Source of the DNA: Bacterioplanoides sp965219715
Lineage (GTDB): Bacteria; Pseudomonadota; Gammaproteobacteria; Pseudomonadales; Oceanobacteraceae
Direction: 5' to 3'
DNA: 64,000 nt
Assembly: GCF_965219715.1 (NCBI RefSeq)
Contig: NZ_OZ244785.1
Span: forward strand, 3,472,001 to 3,536,000
The notes under the pieces were generated by a model that saw only the letters and a program-made list of their open reading frames with translations, was not told the origin of the DNA and made no database searches. The position numbers and the translations under genes are program-made. This document shows, one piece after another, positions 57,802 through 64,000 of this stretch (position 1 is its first letter; each line of letters starts with the position of its first letter).

Positions 57802-59505
57802 TCAGTCGGTTTTAAACTGACCCACCAGATCATTTAAGGTGTAGGTCTGGCTGCTGATATCGTTCGCGTTGGCAGAAACCTGGTCCGCATGCGCCTGGAT
57901 ACTCTCGGCCTGATTCACCACATCCTGCAGCTGCTGATTGATATTGCCGATGATATCCATCTGCTGGCGACCGGCGCTGGCGATATCAGAATTCATACGA
58001 TTAATGTCGCCAACGGAGGCCGAAATGCTGTTCAGTGCATCACCGGCTTCACGTGCTTTACTGACGCAGATCTCGGCCTGGTCGGTGCTCGACTGCATGG
58101 TGTTTACGGCGGAAACCGCACCAGCCTGCAGGCGCTCAATCATGGTCTGAATTTCGGTGGTGGATTCCTGAGTTTTCGAAGCCAGAGAGCGTACTTCGTC
58201 GGCAACCACGGCAAAACCTCGACCCTGTTCGCCCGCACGCGCGGCTTCAATCGCTGCGTTTAATGCCAGCAGGTTGGTCTGGTCGGCGATACCACGAATC
58301 ACATCAAGAATGGTGGCGATGGTATTGGAATCGTTCTCCACCGTGCGAATTGCATCGGAGGCCTGCTCAATATCCTGAGATAACTGATCAATACCATTAA
58401 TCGCACTTTGTACCACTGATAAACCGTGCTTGGATTTCTGATCCGCATCGGTAGTGGCTTCGGCTGCACTGGAGGCATTACCGGCAACGTTTTGTGAGAT
58501 ATCCACCAGGCTGGCCATGGCGTCGGCGGAACCGGATAAAATACGCTGCTGATCCTGAATCGAGGTGCGGGTTTCACTGGTCATCGAGGTCATGGTTTCA
58601 GAAGTGCTTTTGACCCCCTGAGTGGTGTCGCGCACTTTTATCACCAGTTGATAAATATTTTCAGCAAAGCGGTTGAAGCCTTTTGCCAGAATCGCCAGCT
58701 CGTTCTGACCATTAGCCTGTAAGCGGCTGTTTAAGCTGCCTTTGCCACGACCAATATCCTGCATCGCATCCACCACCTGCTGCAGCGGAGCGAAGATCAT
58801 TTTTACCGCCAGAAACGCAGCGAATGCGGTGGCCGCAGCCACCAATAATTGTAAACAGGTGGCGATGGCTGCCCAGCGTTCGGCGTCTTGCTGAGCGGTG
58901 GCAACCTGAGCGCTGGTGCGGTTATCGAGTTCATTAAAGAAGCGTTTTACCGGCGTCATGATTTTGCTGACTTCGTTGTGATAATTCGAATCAAACAGAA
59001 TGCGTAACGCAAAGGCGTTTAAGCTCTCACCGGCTTGGGGTTGAAAAGGACCATTAACAATCTGATTTTTTTCGATGATGGCCATTGCCTGACTTTCGGT
59101 GGCAATCAGCGCATCGGAGTTATTGCTTGCTTCGTTCAGCAGAGCAAATTCTGCATCGGTAAAGCCCAGCTCTTTCATGATGTCGCGCTGCTTGCGGCTT
59201 TCACCCGGGTACAGATCTTTATTTACCGTCGCCGGGCGAGGGATTTCACCATTACGCCATTTCACGATATCCCAGTACTGCTGACGGTAGCGGTCATCAC
59301 CGGTCGATACGTAAGTACGGGCCAGACGTGTCAGGTTCATCGACGAGTGCCGAAACTCATCGGCCAGCTGGAAAGACAGGTAGCGCTGCTTCGCTGTGGC
59401 GGCCAGTTCCTGACTCGACGTTGCCGCGTGTTCCGATGCCCAGACAGCGATCAGCATGGTAATAAATATGCTGCTGAACAGCGTTATGACCTTGTTCTTT
59501 AACAT
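57802..59505 (-). CDS. Methyl-accepting chemotaxis protein
   Basis: A 567-residue chemoreceptor with an inner-membrane helix at about 6-23, a periplasmic helical domain (24-210) with a NWQ-type stretch around YRQQYWDIVKWRNGEIPRP, a second helix at about 213-238, a HAMP domain (QVVDAMQDIGRGKGSLNSRL) and a signalling domain with IADQTNLLALNAAIEAARAG and GRGFAVVADEVRSLA. The ligand is unknown. No array genes are beside it, so it joins an array encoded elsewhere. Confidence 0.93.
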   Translation of the reverse strand: MLKNKVITLFSSIFITMLIAVWASEHAATSSQELAATAKQRYLSFQLADEFRHSSMNLTRLARTYVSTGDDRYRQQYWDIVKWRNGEIPRPATVNKDLYPGESRKQRDIMKELGFTDAEFALLNEASNNSDALIATESQAMAIIEKNQIVNGPFQPQAGESLNAFALRILFDSNYHNEVSKIMTPVKRFFNELDNRTSAQVATAQQDAERWAAIATCLQLLVAAATAFAAFLAVKMIFAPLQQVVDAMQDIGRGKGSLNSRLQANGQNELAILAKGFNRFAENIYQLVIKVRDTTQGVKSTSETMTSMTSETRTSIQDQQRILSGSADAMASLVDISQNVAGNASSAAEATTDADQKSKHGLSVVQSAINGIDQLSQDIEQASDAIRTVENDSNTIATILDVIRGIADQTNLLALNAAIEAARAGEQGRGFAVVADEVRSLASKTQESTTEIQTMIERLQAGAVSAVNTMQSSTDQAEICVSKAREAGDALNSISASVGDINRMNSDIASAGRQQMDIIGNINQQLQDVVNQAESIQAHADQVSANANDISSQTYTLNDLVGQFKTD

Positions 59506-59819
59506 AATTGTTTCTCGTTAACTTAGCTTTGCAGTAAACGTACAGGGGGAGCGGAGACAGTAAATCTGAGGCTGGCGCAGCACATCCCGGTGCAGGGGTT
59601 ACGTCAAAGGTTTTACTTATTGATAAAGAAACTATAGATGAGCTTCTTAGTTGCACAAGGACAAAGTCGACAATTTGGTCGACTTTTGAGCGGTAGATAT
59701 CTAGTCAGATCCATCATGGAATTTGTGGTTTTTCATAAAGGACTTGTATGCCCTTTGGTTCAGGCATGTTCGAACGAATATAATATTTGGCTTAATTAAA
59801 TTGTCGTGACACCCGAACC
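59506..59819. other. Intergenic region with an inverted repeat
   Basis: The 314-bp spacer between the divergent MCP and Nudix genes contains a perfect 9-bp inverted repeat AAAGTCGAC-AATTTG-GTCGACTTT at 59663-59686, which could be an operator or a bidirectional hairpin. Otherwise only AT-rich promoter-like sequence is visible and no gene is apparent. Confidence 0.4.
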
Positions 59820-60359
59820 ATGCGCCTGCTGAAAACCGCTTTCCACCCAGAGATATCACCTGCGGATATATCACAATCCTCCGAGTTAACCCTGATTGAA
59901 CGCCACGCAGCACGAGCCATCGTTCTGCGTGGTGATGACATCCTGCTGTTATACACAGAGCGTTATCACGACTACAGCCTGCCCGGCGGTGGTATCGATG
60001 ACGGCGAAGATGAAATTCAGGGCTTAATCCGTGAGCTGCAGGAAGAAACCGGTGCGCAGAATATCCGTAATGTTCAGCACTATGCGCGTTACGATGAATA
60101 CCGTCCCTGGTATAAATCCGATGCCGATATCATCCATATGATTTCTCACTGTTTTACCTGTGAAATCGATGATGAGTTAGGGGATACCGCGTTTGAGTCC
60201 CACGAAGTCAGCAACGGCATGAAGCCGGTGTGGGTGAATATCCATGAGGCGATCGCCCATAACGAAGACGTGATTGCCAGCAGCCCGAAGAAGGGTCTGT
60301 CGATCGACCGTGAGACCTTTATGCTGAAGGTGATTGCGGAAGAACTGCTGCCCGGCTGA
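59820..60359 (+). CDS. Nudix hydrolase
   Basis: A 179-residue protein with the Nudix box GGGIDDGEDEIQGLIRELQE followed by ETGA, residues GX5EX7REUXEEXGU for metal and diphosphate binding. It should hydrolyse a nucleoside diphosphate linked to another group; the substrate is unknown. The C-terminal region (NGMKPVWVNIHEAIAHNEDV) resembles NUDIX proteins of the ADP-ribose group. Start at 59820, no strong ribosome site. Confidence 0.88.
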   Translation: MRLLKTAFHPEISPADISQSSELTLIERHAARAIVLRGDDILLLYTERYHDYSLPGGGIDDGEDEIQGLIRELQEETGAQNIRNVQHYARYDEYRPWYKSDADIIHMISHCFTCEIDDELGDTAFESHEVSNGMKPVWVNIHEAIAHNEDVIASSPKKGLSIDRETFMLKVIAEELLPG

Positions 60360-60573
60360 CTCGTTGCGACCGGGCGGACTGATCAACGATAAAATCGCAT
60401 CGCCGGTTCCTATCCACAATTGACGTGCGGGAACAGTTGTTTGGACTTCTCGTCGGCTCATGTCTGCTATAAGCTGGCCGCATTGATGAAAAACTGTCAC
60501 AGCTGGGCGTTACACTGCCAGCCATCACTTTTACCCAATGAGTGTCAGCAATTTAGTTTCACAAGGACATAGC

Positions 60574-61776
60574 ATGATTATTAAGCCAAAGATTCGCGGT
60601 TTTATTTGTACCACCACTCATCCTGTGGGCTGTGAAGCCAACGTTCAGGAACAGATTAATATCACCAAAGCCCAGGGCGAAGTGGCTAACGGCCCGAAGA
60701 AGGTGCTGGTGATTGGTTCTTCCAGTGGTTACGGCCTGGCCTCGCGTATCACCGCAGCATTTGGTTCCGGTGCCGCCACCATTGGTGTGTTCTTCGAAAA
60801 ACCGGCGACTGAGAAAAAAGCCGGTACCGCCGGTTGGCACAACTCGGCGGCGTTCGACAAGCTGGCGCACGAAGCGGGCCTTTATTCCAAAAGCTTAAAC
60901 GGCGATGCCTTCAGCCACGAAGCCAAAGCCAAAACCATCGAGCTGATTAAAGAAGATCTGGGTCAGGTGGATATGGTGGTGTATTCGCTGGCATCCCCGG
61001 TACGTAAGCTGCCGGATTCCGGTGAAGTGATTCGCTCGGCGCTGAAGCCAATGGGTGATGTGTACAAAGCCACCGCCGTCGACACCAACAAAGACACCCT
61101 GTTCGAAGCCGAAGTAGAACCGGCTTCCGAGCAAGAAATTGCGGATACCGTAACCGTCATGGGCGGTCAGGATTGGGAACTGTGGATGTCAGCCCTGGCA
61201 GAAGCTGGTGTACTGGCGGAAGGTTGTAAGACCGTCGCCTATAGCTATATCGGTACCGAAATCACCTGGCCGATCTACTGGAACGGTGCTTTAGGTGAAG
61301 CGAAAAAAGATCTGGATCGTGCCGCTCATGCGATTGATGCCGAGATGAAAAAGATCGGTGGTTCGTCCAACGTTGCAGTACTGAAGAGTGTGGTGACCCA
61401 GGCCAGTTCAGCGATTCCGGTGATGCCGCTGTACATCGCTATGTCGTTTAAGAAAATGCGCGAGCTGGGTATTCATGAAGGCTGTATCGAACAGATCAAC
61501 CGTATGTTCCGCGAGCGTTTATTCCGTACTGACGGCGCTGCGCCGGAAGTGGACGACAATAACCGTCTGCGTCTGGATGACTGGGAATTACGTGAAGATG
61601 TTCAGACCCACTGCAAAGCGCTGTGGCCAACTCTGACCGACGACAACCTGCGTGAGTTAACCGACTATCAGGAATACAAAGACGAGTTCCTGAAACTGTT
61701 TGGCTTTGGTATCGAAGGTATCGACTACGACGCGGACGTAAATCCGCTGGTACCATTTGATGTCGTTGAGATCTGA
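60574..61776 (+). CDS. fabV: Enoyl-ACP reductase FabV
   Basis: A 400-residue NADH-dependent reductase of the last step of each fatty-acid elongation cycle. Motifs are KVLVIGSSSGYGLASRI (NAD site), MVVYSLASPVRK, and YSYIGTEITWPIYWNGALGE with the catalytic Tyr-x8-Lys (YWNGALGEAKK). The length equals the Vibrio type FabV (about 400). FabV is insensitive to triclosan in other species. The start at 60574 has an AAGGA box; an in-frame ATG 36 bp earlier is not family-like. Confidence 0.95.
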   Translation: MIIKPKIRGFICTTTHPVGCEANVQEQINITKAQGEVANGPKKVLVIGSSSGYGLASRITAAFGSGAATIGVFFEKPATEKKAGTAGWHNSAAFDKLAHEAGLYSKSLNGDAFSHEAKAKTIELIKEDLGQVDMVVYSLASPVRKLPDSGEVIRSALKPMGDVYKATAVDTNKDTLFEAEVEPASEQEIADTVTVMGGQDWELWMSALAEAGVLAEGCKTVAYSYIGTEITWPIYWNGALGEAKKDLDRAAHAIDAEMKKIGGSSNVAVLKSVVTQASSAIPVMPLYIAMSFKKMRELGIHEGCIEQINRMFRERLFRTDGAAPEVDDNNRLRLDDWELREDVQTHCKALWPTLTDDNLRELTDYQEYKDEFLKLFGFGIEGIDYDADVNPLVPFDVVEI

Positions 61777-61805
61777 GATAGCTGATATCTGACCAGCACC
61801 TGAAG

Positions 61806-61838
61806 AAGCCCTGGCTGTAATCCAACCGGGGCTTTTTT
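61806..61838 (+). terminator. fabV intrinsic terminator
   Basis: AAGCCCTGG and the near-complement CCGGGGCTT pair around an 11-nt loop, followed by six T, 30 bp after the fabV stop. Confidence 0.75.
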
Positions 61839-61925
61839 GTGTCTGTTTGACTGTTCAGATGGTCAGGTTTTGGTGCATTATCCCATCGTTATTTTTATTC
61901 CTGACTAAAATGTATCAGGTCATTA

Positions 61926-63260
61926 ATGAAGTTGGATTTTGATATGCACAACCTTGAAGTCGGGCAGAATATTTCAGCCCTGGCTAACGACGTTGAGAAT
62001 GCCGGATCGCAGGATGATTTGCTGGCATTAATCAACAAGGTAAAACACCACCCGGGTCCGTTGGACTATCGCTTCAGGCACTGGTGGATACTGGTGGGTT
62101 TTCTGACCGTATGTGGATTGCTGGCGGGCTACGCATTTTTCACCGTGCTTGCCTATTCCATGGGTTTTTATTCATTACCACTGGCGGGGGCGCAGCTCGA
62201 ACCCTGGTTGCTGCCATTGCAGTTATCAGGGCATTGGGCTCCGGCCTTGCTGGTGGCTGGCATTGCTTTCTGGAACAGTGAGCAGGGCCGTCCGTTTCAG
62301 GTTTTTAGTTCCTTCAGTGCTGCCTGGCAGGGACCGTTGCTGGTTGGCTGCGTGGTGTTGGCATTAACTTTTATTCCACAGTGGCAATATTTTTACTGGG
62401 TGGGATTACAAACGCTGGCGGCCTGGATATCGCCGTTTGATTCGTTGTCGGGCTACGGCGATCCGGGTTCCGCGCTAACTCTGATGATGCTGATTGCAGC
62501 AGGTTGGCTGGCTTATACATTGCGCCGACAGGCCAACTGGCGTGACCGTCTGTCGGACCGAATCAGTGAGCGTGATGCTTTATTTAACAACGGCCTGACC
62601 GAGATGGATATTAATGGCACTCAGGAAGCCGCGTCGTTATTAAAACGCTTTCAGGATTTCCGTCGCGGTAACGATGATCGCAAAGTGATGAAGTTGTTCC
62701 ACGGTTACTTTGATGGTGAGCAGCAGGGCTTTGCTTACCGGGTTTGCCAGTACCGCTACAGCGTACGCACCTCGTCCACCTACACCAACTCGAACGGTGA
62801 CTTACGTACTCGTACGACCACCAAAACCTATTATCGCCACAGCCTGCTGACCACGCTGAATAAGTCGGCCTGGGTGGGCATCAGTGCGGATTCCAAAAAG
62901 CGTTTCGACGGTGTGAAATACAAGTCAGACGATACGTCGTTTAACCGCCAGTTCCGTTGTTGGGTAGAATCAGCACCACAAGCTGAGGAATTCTTCACTC
63001 AGGAAATGCAGCAGTTGTTGCTGGAAATTGCCGCTCAGACTGACAAGCCTGTGCTGGAAATTCTCAATGATGGATCGCTGTGTTTATCGCTGAATAACGA
63101 CGTGTTGGCACTGGAGCGCCGTAACAGCCTGGAAGATCCGGACGCCTTTGCGAAAGAAATTGCCGCACATAACGAGCTGCAGACGCTGAATGATATTCTG
63201 CGTTTGATCGGGAGACTGCGGTTGTTGCAGGGAATTGATTTATCCAGAGAGTTGGAATAA
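61926..63260 (+). CDS. DUF3137-like membrane protein
   Basis: A 444-residue protein with N-terminal cytoplasmic 45 residues, four hydrophobic segments between about 55 and 200 (WWILVGFLTVCGLLAGYAFF onward), and a long soluble C-terminal part. The latter contains GYFDGEQQGFAYRVCQYRYS and FRCWVESAPQAEEFFTQEMQ, which fit the DUF3137 layout (the HGYFDG...GFAYRV.QY.YS block and the later DP-type helix). The role of the family is unknown. It has its own AGG ribosome site and no co-oriented neighbour within the operon distance. Confidence 0.62.
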   Translation: MKLDFDMHNLEVGQNISALANDVENAGSQDDLLALINKVKHHPGPLDYRFRHWWILVGFLTVCGLLAGYAFFTVLAYSMGFYSLPLAGAQLEPWLLPLQLSGHWAPALLVAGIAFWNSEQGRPFQVFSSFSAAWQGPLLVGCVVLALTFIPQWQYFYWVGLQTLAAWISPFDSLSGYGDPGSALTLMMLIAAGWLAYTLRRQANWRDRLSDRISERDALFNNGLTEMDINGTQEAASLLKRFQDFRRGNDDRKVMKLFHGYFDGEQQGFAYRVCQYRYSVRTSSTYTNSNGDLRTRTTTKTYYRHSLLTTLNKSAWVGISADSKKRFDGVKYKSDDTSFNRQFRCWVESAPQAEEFFTQEMQQLLLEIAAQTDKPVLEILNDGSLCLSLNNDVLALERRNSLEDPDAFAKEIAAHNELQTLNDILRLIGRLRLLQGIDLSRELE

Positions 63261-63284
63261 ATCGAGTGATAAATGGCGGATTTA

Positions 63285-63313
63285 ATAAGCCTTGCGATGA
63301 ACGCAAGGCTTAT
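63285..63313. terminator. Bidirectional hairpin between convergent genes
   Basis: ATAAGCCTTGCG-ATGAA-CGCAAGGCTTAT is a perfect 12-bp stem. The T-rich tail CCGCTTTT follows on the plus strand. It separates the DUF3137-like gene from the convergent chemoreceptor gene. Confidence 0.75.
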
Positions 63314-63319
63314 CCGCTT

Positions 63320-64000
63320 TTAGCCTTGTTGCATCACCCCCTGAAGGCGGCGAATGCTGTCGGTGATATCGGTTAACGAACTGCGTAACGTGGTACTCAT
63401 TTCATTCAGTTCATTGGCGCGGTTTACCCCGGACGCTCCTTCTTCCGACAGCACTTGTGAATGTTGCTGCAGGTTCGCCAGAGTGATTTTCTGTTCTTCA
63501 ATTTGTTGTGAAACCTGAGCCATGGTTTTCTCAACCTGATCAATATTTTCGAAGGTAATATTCACCGCCTGTTGCGCGCTATCCATCGAATCACGGCTGG
63601 CCTTGGTGGCTGACGTGGATTCATCCGAGCGCTGACGAATTTCTTCCGTGGTGTGATGGGAACGACTGGCCAGATTACGCACTTCATCGGCAACCACCGC
63701 AAAGCCACGGCCACTTTCGCCAGCACGGGCGGCTTCAATCGATGCGTTTAACGCCAGCAAATTGGTTTGTTCGGCGATGGCGGCAATTTCACCCACAGAC
63801 GATTCAATCACCTGGGCGGCGGTATCAATTTTATCGATATGGCTGGAGGTGGTTTTGGTCAGCTCCCGTGCAGAGCGGGCACTGTTGGTCGCTTCGGTAC
63901 TGGCTTTAATGCCGCTGTTAATGATGGTTAGTGCTTCGTTAAATACCTGCTGCATATTGCCAATCTGAGAGCTGGTGTTATCCACCGCGCTGCTGAGCAA
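63320..64000 (-). CDS. Methyl-accepting chemotaxis protein, C-terminal part (cut by window edge)
   Basis: The final 226 residues of a chemoreceptor, extending beyond the right edge. The signalling hairpin IAEQTNLLALNASIEAARAG and GRGFAVVADEVRNLASRSHH identify it; the flanking methylation helices are present (HIDKIDTAAQVIESSVGEIA). The N-terminal sensor part is outside the window. The end of the protein lacks a CheR-docking pentapeptide (it ends GVMQQG). Confidence 0.95.
   Translation of the reverse strand: MLSSAVDNTSSQIGNMQQVFNEALTIINSGIKASTEATNSARSARELTKTTSSHIDKIDTAAQVIESSVGEIAAIAEQTNLLALNASIEAARAGESGRGFAVVADEVRNLASRSHHTTEEIRQRSDESTSATKASRDSMDSAQQAVNITFENIDQVEKTMAQVSQQIEEQKITLANLQQHSQVLSEEGASGVNRANELNEMSTTLRSSLTDITDSIRRLQGVMQQG

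Overview
The window looks like the chromosome of a marine gammaproteobacterium of the Oceanospirillales/Pseudomonadales type. This is inferred from gene content and order, not from a marker-gene search. Two blocks match the gene order I know from Pseudomonas: yqgE-tonB-gshB-pilGHIJK-chpABC at the left, and phoR-phoB-ubiA-ubiC-rubA-rubB-hupA near 45.6-51.3 kb. A small DUF3392-type membrane protein and a FabV enoyl reductase fit the same assignment.

Layout. 1-15.4 kb: end of yqgE, a TonB-like protein, glutathione synthetase, then the complete twitching-motility (Pil-Chp) chemosensory operon, including a 2152-residue ChpA hybrid kinase and, as last gene, an exported helical protein of unknown role. 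15.4-23.3 kb: minus-strand housekeeping genes (class II amidotransferase, thioesterase, a TRAP permease pair without its binding protein, a NifX-like protein, pgpA, a CheW protein split by a CZB zinc domain, priA), then rpmE. 23.4-27.2 kb: tuf and an EF-G paralogue, transcribed divergently from a 353-bp spacer. 27.2-28.9 kb: an AT-rich two-gene cassette (AAA15/OLD-like ATPase plus a small protein with a RelE-like tail), a candidate defence or toxin module. 28.9-34.7 kb: phosphoesterase, AraC regulator, metal-dependent hydrolase, VOC protein, and a PhoBR-like two-component pair.

34.9-40.5 kb: tRNA-Thr(UGU) is the attachment site of a 5.5-kb integrative element bounded by 16-bp direct repeats. 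It carries a tyrosine integrase, an AlpA-like regulator, small HTH/replication-type genes and a Panacea-domain (DUF4065) antitoxin-like gene followed by a small membrane protein, probably a toxin-antitoxin pair. 40.5-45.6 kb: a stand-alone MshEN-like (c-di-GMP-binding type) protein, a DUF3392 protein, a previously unlabelled minus-strand CsrB/RsmZ-type regulatory RNA with about 27 GGA motifs (about 41,940 to 41,553), a DUF2971-like protein, trmH, cysZ and a response regulator. 45.6-52.3 kb: canonical phoBR with a Pho box, ubiquinone genes, the rubredoxin system, HU and small conserved proteins. 52.5-64 kb: a dicarboxylate symporter, an AraC regulator, an alkylsulfatase-type hydrolase, two chemoreceptors (one cut by the window end), a Nudix hydrolase, fabV and a DUF3137-like membrane protein.

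Surface and motility signalling recurs across the window: the Pil-Chp array, extra MCPs, the CheW-CZB adaptor, the MshEN-like protein and the CsrB-like RNA all belong to families that control surface attachment and motility. The most novel-looking parts are the CsrB-like RNA, the ATPase/RelE-like cassette, the Panacea module on the integrative element and the CheW-CZB adaptor.
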